A stretch of DNA of 64,000 nt from Chryseobacterium sp. Tr-659 (GCF_011752975.1 NZ_VWWP01000013.1:1-64000); one strand, 5' to 3'; positions 34,075 to 43,080 are shown, counted from the stretch's first letter. Notes: generated by a model not told the origin, from the letters alone. Program-made: numbers and translations.

Positions 34075-34201
34075 AGAGGAAAAAAGGTAGAAAGCAAAAG
34101 AGCTAAATCGCGAATTTGCAAAAAGCCTTTTTTCGCTGTTTCACCATTTCTCCGTTTTACAATTTCACTTTTTCGCATGTTAATTCCCCTTAACAATTTT
34201 C

Positions 34202-34276
34202 TAATCTCATTTTAATCTCTTTAATCACATTTTAATTCTGTTCCAAAGGTCCTCTAATCTGGCCGTTCTAGTTTTG
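34202..34276 (+). promoter_or_regulatory. Promoter with tandem TAATC repeats (candidate OmpR-type operator)
   Basis: TAATC/T units begin at 34202, 34213, 34222, 34233 and 34255 (spacing 11, 9, 11, 22 bp), followed by a perfect -7 element TAGTTTTG (34269-34276). The gene starts at 34319. The nearest two-component system ends 245 bp upstream. Confidence 0.55.
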
Positions 34277-34318
34277 TATCATCAAAAAAGATAAACACAA
34301 TACAAAATAATAAAGAAC

Positions 34319-34813
34319 ATGGCTAAAACAATTTTAATTGCAACGGATTACTCTCTTGAGTCATTGAACATATTGAAAAAAATACTTAAAGAGAAGGACG
34401 CATCGGAAGATCAGAACCAATATAATATTCTTCTTACATCCGGATATGATTCCGGAGATTCTATCAGAGAGCTTTTATTTAATACTAAAACTTCGATCTT
34501 CAATAAGATAAGACCTGTAGAATTTTGTGAGGCCTATGAAATAATCAAGAATAAATATCCTCATCTGGTTAAAAAAGTTATCTGTGACATTTTTACAGGA
34601 AGTTTCCAAAGAACATTCAATCAATATGTAAAAGCAGAAAATATTGAGGAAGCCTATTATGCTCCGTCTATTAAAAGTAAAGGAAAAGGAAAATTTGATC
34701 TTATTCCTTATATCAAAAAATGCAAAGAACTGCAGTCTCATGAAATTACAGTTGAAGTAAGAGAAAGCCTTCCGGAAAGAGGAAGACTGGCAGAGATCTT
34801 TGTAGAGGTCTAA
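34319..34813 (+). CDS. Hypothetical protein, USP-like alpha/beta fold
   Basis: 164 residues. The start MAKTILIATDYSLESLNILKK matches the first strand and ATP-loop helix of universal stress proteins (ILIATDYS), but the C-terminal half lacks the G-x-x-G-x9-G(S/T) nucleotide motif, so ATP binding is doubtful. Later features include FNQYVKAENIEEAYYAPSIK and a basic segment KSKGKGKFD. It is followed after 33 bp by a DUF1275 membrane gene; the two probably form an operon under the TAATC-repeat promoter. Confidence 0.6.
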   Translation: MAKTILIATDYSLESLNILKKILKEKDASEDQNQYNILLTSGYDSGDSIRELLFNTKTSIFNKIRPVEFCEAYEIIKNKYPHLVKKVICDIFTGSFQRTFNQYVKAENIEEAYYAPSIKSKGKGKFDLIPYIKKCKELQSHEITVEVRESLPERGRLAEIFVEV

Positions 34814-34846
34814 AAAACATAAATGAACCAACTAAAAAAGTAAAAA

Positions 34847-35674
34847 ATGTTAAGAAATTATAGTAACAGCAGGACACTGGGAGACAATATCAGATTGGGG
34901 ACGCTGACTGCATTTACCGCAGGTACTATAAATATAGCATCCCTATTGATATTCCTCTCTTTTACATCAAACGTAACAGGACATTACGCTATTCTGGCAG
35001 CAGAGATCAGTAAAGGAAACTGGTCACAGGTTGCGGTAGTGGGAGGATGGATCTTTCTGTTTTTCTTCGGAAGTTTCCTGTCCAACTTTATTGTAATCAA
35101 TTTCAATAAGAAAAGTAAATATTTTGCCCACGCAATGCCCATTGTGCTGGAAATCATATGTCTTCTGTTTGTAGGTGTGTACGGACAACTGTATTACCAG
35201 AAAACATTGGAAGAAACAGAATATCTCGTAGCCCTGATGCTTTTTGCAACGGGATTACAGAACGGATTGACTGCAAGTATCTCCAACTTCTCTGTAAAAA
35301 CAACCCACCTTACCGGTACTACAACCGATCTGGGAATCCTGGTGTCTATGTTTACCCAGAAAAAGTACAGAAGAAATGGTGAGTTAATTGGAAGAGCCAA
35401 GCTATTGATGAGTATTATGCTTGCCTATGTTCTTGGAGCAGTATTTTCAGGTTTAACATATTACTATCTGGAATTCAGAGTGTTTTATGTAATCAGTATA
35501 TGCCTTTTAATTGTTATCGGATATGATGCATATAAAATTCATGTACGACATTTCAATACGAAATACAGATACAACAGGATTTATAAAAAGCCGAACCTAT
35601 TGGCTTACTTATATGAGAAAATCCATGGAATTCCTAAAAGAGACAAGAAAAGAAAACTTGTTTTTGAAGACTAA
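34847..35674 (+). CDS. DUF1275 (YoaK-family) membrane protein
   Basis: 275 residues with about six transmembrane helices. Family marks are GTLTAFTAGTINIASLLIFL, SNVTGHYAILA and GLQNGLTASISNFSVKTTHL, then TGTTTDLG. The C-terminal 60 residues are basic and cytosolic (HGIPKRDKKRKLVF). No biochemical function is established for the family. Operonic with the USP-like gene; a strong terminator follows. Confidence 0.86.
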   Translation: MLRNYSNSRTLGDNIRLGTLTAFTAGTINIASLLIFLSFTSNVTGHYAILAAEISKGNWSQVAVVGGWIFLFFFGSFLSNFIVINFNKKSKYFAHAMPIVLEIICLLFVGVYGQLYYQKTLEETEYLVALMLFATGLQNGLTASISNFSVKTTHLTGTTTDLGILVSMFTQKKYRRNGELIGRAKLLMSIMLAYVLGAVFSGLTYYYLEFRVFYVISICLLIVIGYDAYKIHVRHFNTKYRYNRIYKKPNLLAYLYEKIHGIPKRDKKRKLVFED

Positions 35675-35716
35675 AATCGATACATCACTATTAATTTTTT
35701 GTATAAACTAGCTGTA

Positions 35717-35756
35717 AACACCCTTATTTTATAATAGAATAGGGGTGTTTTTTTTT
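35717..35756 (+). terminator. Intrinsic terminator after DUF1275 gene
   Basis: ACACCCTTATT pairs (one mismatch) with AATAGGGGTGT, followed by nine T. Confidence 0.85.
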
Positions 35757-35964
35757 GAAAAGAGGATATAAGATGAGGAAGTTTATTAAGGATTGATCGT
35801 ACTTTCATAACTCTGAAAAAAGGCAAATCCCGAGTAGAACAAGTAAGTCGCTAAAGTCCTTCGTTACAAACAGTAAAAAAAGCGGATGGGGATAAATAGG
35901 TAAAAATGTTGATAATTAAATATTAAATCACGATTTTAGTATTTTAATTCCCGTTTTCATTAAC
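35757..35964. other. Intergenic stretch, nothing recognised
   Basis: No frame, hairpin or repeat of note between the DUF1275 terminator and the mutL promoter; part of a 317-bp gap. Confidence 0.5.
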
Positions 35965-35972
35965 TATTTTTG
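35965..35972 (+). promoter_or_regulatory. -7 promoter element of mutL
   Basis: TATTTTTG (exact TAnnTTTG), 19 bp upstream of the ATG at 35992. Confidence 0.55.
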
Positions 35973-35991
35973 TAAGTTGATTTACGTTTTT

Positions 35992-37785
35992 ATGTCAGAT
36001 ATTATTCAGCTTTTACCGGATCATGTAGCCAACCAAATTGCAGCAGGAGAAGTGGTGCAGAGACCTGCATCCATTGTGAAGGAACTTTTGGAAAATGCTA
36101 TAGATGCAGATGCAACGAAAATCGAATTGATCATCCGGGATGCCGGAAAAAATCTTATACAGGTGGTGGATGATGGTAAAGGGATGTCTGAAACAGATGC
36201 CCGGATGGCTTTTGAAAGACATGCTACATCCAAGATCAAAGGAACAGAAGATATCTTTAAGATCGCTACAAAAGGATTCCGTGGTGAAGCTTTGGCGTCT
36301 ATTGCTGCTGTTTCACAGGTTGAGCTGAGAACTAAACAGAAAGATACATCCATAGGAACCAACATCTATATTGAAGGAGGCGTTTTCCAGTTTCAGGATC
36401 CGGTTCAGACAGCAGAAGGATCAAACTTTTTAGTAAAAAATCTTTTTTATAATGTTCCGGCAAGAAGAAAATTTCTGAAAAATAATAATATCGAATTCAG
36501 GCATGTTATTGATGAGTTTCAGCGTGTGGCCCTGGCTCATGAGAATCTGGAGTTTTCATTGTTTCATGATGATGAAGCTGTTTTCAGGCTAAGAAAAGGG
36601 AGTCAGATGCAGCGTATTGTAGATGTTTTCGGAAGAAAGCTGCAGCCGCTTCTGATTCCAATCAAAGAAGATATTATCTGGTGTAAGCTTCATGGTTTTG
36701 TTGCAAAGCCTGAAGGCGCTAAGAAAGCAAGAGGAGAGCAATTTCTTTTTGTAAACGGCAGATATTTCAGAAGTCCATACTTCAATAAAGCAGTGCAGGA
36801 AGCTTTTGAAGGACTGCTTCAACCAGGATATGTGCCTTCGTTTTTCCTTTTCCTGGAGCTTGATCCGGAGAAAATAGACGTCAATATCCATCCGCAGAAA
36901 ACAGAAGTGAAATTTGAGGATGAGCACCTTATTTTTGCCTTATTGCGTTCAACCATTAAGAGATCCTTAGGGATTTATAATGTTTCGCCAAGCCTTGATT
37001 TCGACAGAGATCCTGAGCTGGATGAAATGATGAATAAGCCTATTCCGAGTAAAAGCAATAGTGGAGGTGGAAGTGGGGTTATCAAAATGCCGGAAATTAT
37101 CGTAGACAAAGACTATAACCCTTTCCTTGAGGAAAAAAATGTGGTACATCCGGAAGAAATTCAGAACCTTACAGAAATGTATCATCAGAATATTACGGCA
37201 GAGCCTTCAAAGATCAACTTATTTGAAGACGAAGATTTTGATGAAGATTTAATGAGGCTTCCCAACGGATACTGGCTTTTCAATAAAGGAGATGTAACCC
37301 TGATGCTGGATTTAGGAAGAATGCATAGATTGCTGGTTTCTGAGAACAACAAATCTTCCAGAAAATCAAATACAAACAGCCACGCACTTCTCTTCTCTCT
37401 GGAGTATCATATGAATGAGATTGAAAAAAATAAATACAATTCGATCAAAAAATATCTTCCGGAATTAGGGTTTGACATGAAAATTGCTCATGAAAGTGTG
37501 CTGCGTATTGATTCCCTTCCTGAAGGGTTGAAAGAAACACAGGCCATGAAGTTTCTGGAAAACCTTTTTGAAATTCTGGATTATAAAACAGAAGAAGAGT
37601 TTTTGCAATACTACCATAACCAATGGAATAAAATGCAGTCTAAGTCAAGATTTGACTTTATTTATAAAAAAGATGCGGAACAGGTTATCAAAGATTTTAC
37701 AGCATTAGGTTTCCCAGAGTTTTTACCTGACGGGAAAAGATGCTTCTATGAAGTTCCGTTTAATGATTTTAAAAACAAATTTTAA
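35992..37785 (+). CDS. mutL: DNA mismatch repair protein MutL
   Basis: 597 residues from the ATG (MSDIIQLLPDHVANQIAAGE); a TTG 15 bp upstream is rejected. The GHKL ATPase has KELLENAIDADA, VVDDGKGM and TKGFRGEALASI, and the transducer domain has VNGRYFRSPYF and NIHPQKTEVKF. The C-terminal dimerisation domain (about 415-597) is present. However, where endonuclease-type MutL proteins have DQHAAHERxxYE it reads LDLGRMHRLLVSE (about 439-451), and where they have the CPHGRP segment it reads LPDGKR (about 578-583). So the usual metal site looks lost. It heads a run with a rhomboid gene 5 bp downstream. Confidence 0.93.
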   Translation: MSDIIQLLPDHVANQIAAGEVVQRPASIVKELLENAIDADATKIELIIRDAGKNLIQVVDDGKGMSETDARMAFERHATSKIKGTEDIFKIATKGFRGEALASIAAVSQVELRTKQKDTSIGTNIYIEGGVFQFQDPVQTAEGSNFLVKNLFYNVPARRKFLKNNNIEFRHVIDEFQRVALAHENLEFSLFHDDEAVFRLRKGSQMQRIVDVFGRKLQPLLIPIKEDIIWCKLHGFVAKPEGAKKARGEQFLFVNGRYFRSPYFNKAVQEAFEGLLQPGYVPSFFLFLELDPEKIDVNIHPQKTEVKFEDEHLIFALLRSTIKRSLGIYNVSPSLDFDRDPELDEMMNKPIPSKSNSGGGSGVIKMPEIIVDKDYNPFLEEKNVVHPEEIQNLTEMYHQNITAEPSKINLFEDEDFDEDLMRLPNGYWLFNKGDVTLMLDLGRMHRLLVSENNKSSRKSNTNSHALLFSLEYHMNEIEKNKYNSIKKYLPELGFDMKIAHESVLRIDSLPEGLKETQAMKFLENLFEILDYKTEEEFLQYYHNQWNKMQSKSRFDFIYKKDAEQVIKDFTALGFPEFLPDGKRCFYEVPFNDFKNKF

Positions 37786-37790
37786 AAATT

Positions 37791-38519
37791 ATGTTTAACA
37801 ATATACCACCAATAACAAGAAATATTATCATAATCAATGTAATCGTTTTTATTGTTACATCCTTAATGGGAAATCAGGTTATTGGTTACCTGGCAGGTTT
37901 TTATCCACTTTCTCCCTTCTTCCATTCATGGCAGATCATTACCCATATGTTTATGCATGGAAGTATTATGCATATTTTGTTTAATATGATGACGCTATTT
38001 AGTTTTGGGCCTATTTTGGAACAAACATTGGGAGATAAAAAGTACCTTATCCTTTATTTTGCAAGTGGTTTAGGGGCCTTTTTTCTGTTTAATGCGTGGA
38101 ATTTTGTGGAAGCCCAGCAACTTTCAAGTGAACTGCAGCAGCTAGGATTTAATGTAAATGCATATATGTCCGGAGCAAGTGTTGAATTTACAGGAAATAC
38201 AGATTCTATTTTAAAACAAAAAGAATTATTGGACAGCTTAAAAGGGATTGTTGCAACACCTATGGTGGGTGCTTCCGGAGCTATTTTCGGAGTGGTGGCT
38301 GCATTTGCTACATTATATCCTGATTCCAAAATTGGGATTATGTTTATTCCGGTTCCTATTAAAGTAAAATACCTGTTACCTATTATTGTTGTTATCTCCG
38401 TATATCTTGGTGTTTCAGGAAACGGAGGAGGCATTGCCCATCTGGCTCACGTAGGAGGCGCTTTGGTTGGGTGGCTGCTGGCCAGAAACTGGAAAAAGCA
38501 TTTATACAGGTTCAATTAA
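37791..38519 (+). CDS. Rhomboid-family intramembrane serine protease
   Basis: 242 residues, six or more transmembrane helices. The catalytic serine lies in GASGAIFG, and the catalytic histidine in HLAHVGGALVG; HILFNMMTLFSFGPILE is the conserved L1/TM2 region. A soluble insert of about 50 residues (VEAQQLSSELQQLGFNVNAY onward) precedes the serine helix, as in other Bacteroidota rhomboids. It starts 5 bp after mutL and is followed after 9 bp by the first EEP gene, so the three are probably co-transcribed. The substrate is unknown. Confidence 0.9.
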   Translation: MFNNIPPITRNIIIINVIVFIVTSLMGNQVIGYLAGFYPLSPFFHSWQIITHMFMHGSIMHILFNMMTLFSFGPILEQTLGDKKYLILYFASGLGAFFLFNAWNFVEAQQLSSELQQLGFNVNAYMSGASVEFTGNTDSILKQKELLDSLKGIVATPMVGASGAIFGVVAAFATLYPDSKIGIMFIPVPIKVKYLLPIIVVISVYLGVSGNGGGIAHLAHVGGALVGWLLARNWKKHLYRFN

Positions 38520-38528
38520 AATAATCTT

Positions 38529-39521
38529 GTGAAGGTTTTCAGACTTATACTCCTGATTATACATCTTGGCATTCTGTTTTTGCTGTTAGGTACTTTGTTG
38601 AATGCTTATGTTCCTCCTAAAGTTTTTCCTTGGTTTAATCTACTTTCCTTAGGATTTCCGGTTCTAATCATTTTGTATGTGATACTGACAATATTTTGGG
38701 TATTTTGTTGGAAAAAAAGAGCTTTTGCATTCATGCTTATTGGATTAGCCTTTATTAATCCTGTAAAAAGATGGGTGAATTATGCTGCGGAGCCAAAAGA
38801 AAATGCGGATATCAAAGTGATCTCTTTCAATACCAGAACAGGCATTTTGAAAAGAAGTGAAGTTGGTGATTATTTGAAATCTCAGAACGCAGATGTTATT
38901 CTTTTGCAGGAAGATGCAGGTAAAGGGTATGAATTTGCGGGCTATGAAAAAGTAAGTACATTAAGAGGAATTACTATTCTCAGCAGACATAAAGTTATCA
39001 GTGAAAAGATCTTAGAACCAGAGCAGGAAGGCTTAAAAACTCCCGCTATTCAGGTGGATATTGAAATAAATGGTAAGAAATATAGGTTTATTGATGTCTA
39101 TCTCAATCCGTTTAAATTTGGAAAAGAGATGGTGGCTCTTAACGGAAATACAGATGCTAATGAGCAGAAAGTAAAAGGAATTATAAAAAGACTGATTCCT
39201 ACGTTTAAAAAACATCAGGAGCAAATAGAACTGATTAAGCAGGTCGTTGAAAATTCTCCTTATCCGGTTATTGTAGCGGGAGATTTTAATTCTGTTCCAA
39301 ATTCTTACGAGTATTACCAATTGTCCGAAGGACTTGAAGATGCATTCGTAACAGCAGGAAAAGGAAGTGCAACCAGCTTTCATGACTATAAATTTCCAAT
39401 CAGAATAGATTATATTTTTTCTTCAAAATCAATCCATGCGGTTTCTTATAAAGTAGATCGTTCCGTCAGTCTTTCAGATCATTATCCGATAGTCGCAGAA
39501 TTTTCGGCGGACAAGAAATAA
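38529..39521 (+). CDS. Endonuclease/exonuclease/phosphatase (EEP) family membrane protein, copy 1
   Basis: 330 residues from a GTG start. About three transmembrane helices at the N-terminus (1-90, with LLSLGFPVLIILYVILTIFW) precede an EEP domain (about 95-330) with KVISFNTRTG, ILLQEDAGKG (catalytic Glu), VIVAGDFNSVPNSYEYY, FHDYKFPIRIDYIFSS and SLSDHYPIVAEF (catalytic His). The domain probably faces outward and cleaves phosphodiesters or phosphomonoesters; nucleic acid or sphingolipid-like substrates are both possible. A close paralogue follows directly (323 residues), with near-identical catalytic segments, indicating a tandem duplication. Confidence 0.88.
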   Translation: MKVFRLILLIIHLGILFLLLGTLLNAYVPPKVFPWFNLLSLGFPVLIILYVILTIFWVFCWKKRAFAFMLIGLAFINPVKRWVNYAAEPKENADIKVISFNTRTGILKRSEVGDYLKSQNADVILLQEDAGKGYEFAGYEKVSTLRGITILSRHKVISEKILEPEQEGLKTPAIQVDIEINGKKYRFIDVYLNPFKFGKEMVALNGNTDANEQKVKGIIKRLIPTFKKHQEQIELIKQVVENSPYPVIVAGDFNSVPNSYEYYQLSEGLEDAFVTAGKGSATSFHDYKFPIRIDYIFSSKSIHAVSYKVDRSVSLSDHYPIVAEFSADKK

Positions 39522-39547
39522 TCATAAAAATAGTTAATAAATGATTC

Positions 39548-39594
39548 CTTGGTAGGGTTTTTGCTTAAAAAAATCCGTACCAAGACCGTTTTTT
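39548..39594 (+). terminator. Terminator-like hairpin abutting the start codon of EEP copy 2
   Basis: CTTGGTAGGG (39548-39557) pairs with CCGTACCAAG (39575-39584), one mismatch; the T run (39589-39594) ends two bases from the ATG at 39596. Confidence 0.65.
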
Positions 39595-39595
39595 C

Positions 39596-40567
39596 ATGAA
39601 GTCGAATCAGATATTACTATTTATACATATCGCTGTTGCTGTTTTGCTATTATGCACATTGGGAAATGCATGGATTCCGCCTAATATTTTGGGCAACCTG
39701 AATCTTCTTTCTCTAGGTTTTCCCTATCTGATGCTTGCGTACATACTTCTTACTTTGGTATGGATTGTTAAAAAACAAAAAATAGCAATTGCTTTTGTCT
39801 TGGGAACATTGGTTTTTTATAATCCCATAAGAAGATGGGTTAACTTTTCTCCTAAAACTGAAAATGTAAAAACAATACGCGACATCAAAGTGTTGACTTT
39901 TAATGTGAAGTATGGAGAATTCGGATGGGATAAAGTAAAAAATTACATTAAAGAACAGAACGCAGATATTATTCTTGTTCAGGAAAAAGATACAAACCGT
40001 GCATTAAGACAGGATCTTGTAAAGTACCCTTCCGTTATCCTTAAAACAAAACATAAGATTGTAAGACAGGCAGAACTGATTGATGATAAATCAAGAGGTA
40101 ATTCTTTCTATGCAGATGTAGATATTAACGGGAAAATTATAAGAATCATCAATGTTTATCTTGAGCCCTTCCGTCTTCACAAATCGATGTTTATGAAGCT
40201 GGACAAACTGGGAATAGGAAATGTTTCAACACTTCTTTCCCACATGATTCCCACTTTTCAGGCACACGAAGATCAGGTGAAAAAAATAAGAAAGGTGATA
40301 GATATGTCTCCTTATCCTGTTATCGTAGCCGGAGACTTTAATTCCGTTCCCAATTCTTACGAATATTATAATTTAAGCAAAGATCTTCAGGATGCCTTTT
40401 TAGTAGCAGGAAAGGGTAGTGCGAGCAGTTTTCATGACTACAAGGTCCCTTTGAGGATAGATTATATTTTCACCTCAAAATCAATTATTCCTTTAAGCTA
40501 TAAAGTAGATCAATCTGTGAAATTATCAGATCATTATCCGGTAATTGCAGAATTTCTTCTAAATTAG
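39596..40567 (+). CDS. Endonuclease/exonuclease/phosphatase (EEP) family membrane protein, copy 2
   Basis: 323 residues. Same layout as copy 1: N-terminal membrane helices (ILLFIHIAVAVLLLCTLGNA; LGFPYLMLAYILLTLVWIV), then an EEP domain with KVLTFNVKYG, ILVQEKDTNR, VIVAGDFNSVPNSYEYY, GSASSFHDYKVPLRIDYIF and LSDHYPVIAEF, so all catalytic segments are intact. It is followed after 4 bp by a small lipoprotein gene. The hairpin ending at its start codon suggests separate or reduced expression relative to copy 1. Confidence 0.88.
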   Translation: MKSNQILLFIHIAVAVLLLCTLGNAWIPPNILGNLNLLSLGFPYLMLAYILLTLVWIVKKQKIAIAFVLGTLVFYNPIRRWVNFSPKTENVKTIRDIKVLTFNVKYGEFGWDKVKNYIKEQNADIILVQEKDTNRALRQDLVKYPSVILKTKHKIVRQAELIDDKSRGNSFYADVDINGKIIRIINVYLEPFRLHKSMFMKLDKLGIGNVSTLLSHMIPTFQAHEDQVKKIRKVIDMSPYPVIVAGDFNSVPNSYEYYNLSKDLQDAFLVAGKGSASSFHDYKVPLRIDYIFTSKSIIPLSYKVDQSVKLSDHYPVIAEFLLN

Positions 40568-40571
40568 TTCC

Positions 40572-40943
40572 ATGAAAAATTTACTGTCTGCGCTTTTTAT
40601 TTTTATAATCCTGTTCACTGCATGCTCCAAGAAAGAATCTCCGGGTTTTGGTGCAGAGCAGGACGTTCAAATTCATTATGATACTACTGCTGTTGATTCG
40701 TTCTCAACAGGGGCTGTTTCAGTAGATATTGCCCGTAAGATAAGAATGTCTTCACCACAGTATCTGGATTCTGTAAAACGAGCTAAGAAACTTCAAGATG
40801 AAGAGAATAAGCTAAAGGCAGAGCTTGAAAAAGAAAATAAAGCCAAGCAGGAAGAAGAAAAAAAGAAAGCAGAGGCCGAAAAAAAGCAAAAGACTTCAGA
40901 AACGCCACCGGCTAAAGAAGCAAAGGAAACCAAAACAGAATAA
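40572..40943 (+). CDS. Small lipoprotein with charged helical tail
   Basis: 123 residues. Lipoprotein signal MKNLLSALFIFIILFTACSK (lipobox FTAC). The mature part has an acidic start and a Glu/Lys/Ala-rich helical tail (KLQDEENKLKAELEKENKAK onward) ending in a Pro/Thr-rich segment. No family recognised. It starts 4 bp after EEP copy 2, suggesting one transcript. It may be a periplasmic spacer or envelope-associated protein. Confidence 0.72.
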   Translation: MKNLLSALFIFIILFTACSKKESPGFGAEQDVQIHYDTTAVDSFSTGAVSVDIARKIRMSSPQYLDSVKRAKKLQDEENKLKAELEKENKAKQEEEKKKAEAEKKQKTSETPPAKEAKETKTE

Positions 40944-40968
40944 ATCCAATATCATTAAAATATACAAT

Positions 40969-41415
40969 ATGAAAAAACAAATCTTAGCAGCGTTAGTGAT
41001 CTCAGTATTCACGGTAGCCTGCACAAAATCGACAACAAAGACGGAACAGGTAGAAAACCCAGATGGATCTATTAGTACAACTACGACTACCGTTACGGAA
41101 AGCCCTTCTCATGTTGTGGATACTTCAAAAATTAACGAAGCCAAAGAAAACGTTAAAACAAAAGTGGATGAAGCCGGTAATAAAATAGATGATGCCGCTC
41201 AAAAGGCTAAAGATAAAATTGATGCCACAGCAGATAAAACGAAACAGGATCTTAACAAAGCCGGTCAGGATATCAAAAACGAAGCGAACAAAGTAGGAAA
41301 AGATATTAAATCGGGAGCCCAGGAAGCGGGTAAAGATGCCAAAGAAGCCGCCCGAAAAGGAGCTTCAAAAGTAGAGGAAGCTGCTAAAAAAGTAAAAGAA
41401 GACCTCAGTAAATAA
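40969..41415 (+). CDS. Lipoprotein with amphipathic 11-mer-like helical repeats
   Basis: 148 residues from the ATG at 40969; an overlapping longer frame from 40825 would add a lysine/arginine-only extension before the signal peptide and is rejected. Lipobox in KKQILAALVISVFTVACTKS. The mature protein carries repeated helical units of the type KxKVDEAGNKIDDAAQKAKD and KAGQDIKNEANKVGKD, like LEA or apolipoprotein-type amphipathic helices. Such proteins may coat membranes or protect against desiccation and detergents; the function here is inferred from composition only. A perfect terminator follows. Confidence 0.75.
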   Translation: MKKQILAALVISVFTVACTKSTTKTEQVENPDGSISTTTTTVTESPSHVVDTSKINEAKENVKTKVDEAGNKIDDAAQKAKDKIDATADKTKQDLNKAGQDIKNEANKVGKDIKSGAQEAGKDAKEAARKGASKVEEAAKKVKEDLSK

Positions 41416-41419
41416 ATGC

Positions 41420-41449
41420 AAACCCTCAATTCAATGGAATTGAGGGTTT
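41420..41449. terminator. Bidirectional intrinsic terminator
   Basis: Perfect 13-bp stem AAACCCTCAATTC / GAATTGAGGGTTT with a 4-nt loop and a T run, between the convergent lipoprotein and GH3-family genes. Confidence 0.92.
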
Positions 41450-41482
41450 TATTTTTATAGAATGAAGCCAAAAAAGGCTTCT

Positions 41483-42997
41483 TTATTTATTCATTTCCAG
41501 TAAAGGATCTATGTATTCTCTGTCATTACTCAATCTAGGAACTTTATTCTGGCCTCCCAGCTTTCCTTTAGATTCCAGCCAGTGATAAAAAAGATTGTCT
41601 TTAGCAATATGAACAATAGGTCTCTTAAGTGTCATATTGTTATACCTTTTCGCCTCATAGTCAGAATTGATCGTCTTCAAATGCTGATCAAAAGCATCAA
41701 CGAAGCGGTCCAGGTTATCAGGATAATGGCTGAATTCAAAGATCCACTCATGGGCCCCTCCTTCATTTTCTTTCATAAATACCGGAGCTCCTGTAAACTC
41801 TGTTATCTGGGCTCCTGTTGCTTCACAGGCTTTTGAGAGGGCGGATTCCACATTGGTGATCATCAGTTCTTCACCAAAGGCATTGATATAATGCTTGGTT
41901 CGGCCCGTTATTTTGATTCTGAAAGGATTTATTGAGGTAAAAACTACCGTATCACCAATAAGATACCTCCACAAGCCTCCATTGGTTGTGATCACCATGG
42001 CGTAATTTTTTCCAATTTCCACATCTTCAAGGTTTACTACTTTCGGATTTGAAAAATGAAACTGATCCATAGAAATAAATTCGTAAAATATTCCGTAATC
42101 CAGCATCAGGAGCATTTCGTCACTATTGGATCTGTCCTGTATTCCGAAGAAGCCTTCAGATGCATTATAAATTTCGTAGTAATTGATGTTTTTTCCGATG
42201 ATCTGTCTGTACTGCTCCCGGTAAGGCTTAAAACTAATTCCACCGTGAAAAAAGACCTCTAAATTAGGCCAAAGCTCTGATATGCTTCCTACATTGGTTT
42301 CCTTTAAAACCCTTTGCAGAAGAACCATCATCCAGCTGGGTACCCCGAGAATACTTCCTACATCTTCATTTTTTACTTCAGAGGTAATAGCTCTCAACTT
42401 GCTTTCCCATTCTCCCATAAGAGAAACCTTTTTGCTCGGCGTAGTGGTAATTTCTACCCAAAATGGTAGATTATCAATTAAAATAGCGGATAAATCGCCA
42501 AATTTTGTGTTGAAATCTGCATACAATTCAGAACTTCCGCCTAAACGTAAATTCTTATAATTAAATAGCTGGTTTTCCGGATGGTTGTTGGCATAAATGG
42601 AAACCATATCTTTTCCGGCTTTCATATGACAGTACTCCAGACTTTCTGCTGAGATCGGAATGAATTTACTTTTAGCATTAGTTGTTCCCGAAGATTTAGC
42701 AAAATGTTTGATATAGCCGGGCCAGCTTATATCTTTTTGTCCCTGTCTCGCTTTTTCAATATAAGGTTCCATTTCTTCATACGTAACAATCGGGACTTTG
42801 TTTTTAAAATCCTGATAGCTTGAAATGGAATTGAATCCGTATAGTTTGCCGTATTCCGTATCTTCTGCATGAAACAGCTGAGAAAAGAGTATACCTTTCT
42901 GTGTTTCAATGGGATGATCCATGAAATTTTGTATCTGGTCTATCCTCTGACGGATGAACCAGTTAACGACAGTATTAAAAAGTGCTTTGGTTGCCAT
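41483..42997 (-). CDS. GH3 auxin-responsive-promoter family protein (acyl-adenylate/amido synthetase-like)
   Basis: 504 residues. Homologous in outline to plant GH3/JAR1 enzymes: the ATP loop KSSGTTNAKSKFIPIS, the acyl-site region YNASEGFFGIQDRS, and GLWRYLIGDTVVFTSINPFR with ITGRTKHYINAFGEELM, all family signatures. These are ANL-superfamily enzymes that adenylate a carboxylate and transfer it, in plants to amino acids. In Bacteroidota the gene is widespread but its substrate is not established. It stands alone between terminators. Length is slightly below the plant enzymes. Confidence 0.88.
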   Translation of the reverse strand: MATKALFNTVVNWFIRQRIDQIQNFMDHPIETQKGILFSQLFHAEDTEYGKLYGFNSISSYQDFKNKVPIVTYEEMEPYIEKARQGQKDISWPGYIKHFAKSSGTTNAKSKFIPISAESLEYCHMKAGKDMVSIYANNHPENQLFNYKNLRLGGSSELYADFNTKFGDLSAILIDNLPFWVEITTTPSKKVSLMGEWESKLRAITSEVKNEDVGSILGVPSWMMVLLQRVLKETNVGSISELWPNLEVFFHGGISFKPYREQYRQIIGKNINYYEIYNASEGFFGIQDRSNSDEMLLMLDYGIFYEFISMDQFHFSNPKVVNLEDVEIGKNYAMVITTNGGLWRYLIGDTVVFTSINPFRIKITGRTKHYINAFGEELMITNVESALSKACEATGAQITEFTGAPVFMKENEGGAHEWIFEFSHYPDNLDRFVDAFDQHLKTINSDYEAKRYNNMTLKRPIVHIAKDNLFYHWLESKGKLGGQNKVPRLSNDREYIDPLLEMNK

Positions 42998-43050
42998 TCC
43001 AACAAATATAATGATATTTGATTTTTCAGGGAATTTTTTCAGGAATTAAA

Positions 43051-43080
43051 TAAAAAAACCGTTACAAAATATGTAACGGT
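43051..43080 (-). terminator. Intrinsic terminator of the bacilliredoxin gene
   Basis: ACCGTTAC (43058-43065) / GTAACGGT (43073-43080); on the minus strand a run of seven T follows. Confidence 0.85.

Noticed and set aside
40825..40968. Lys/Arg-rich 5' extension of the second lipoprotein gene
   Set aside because: It is an out-of-frame reading of the charged tail of the preceding gene; the true start precedes a lipoprotein signal peptide at 40969.
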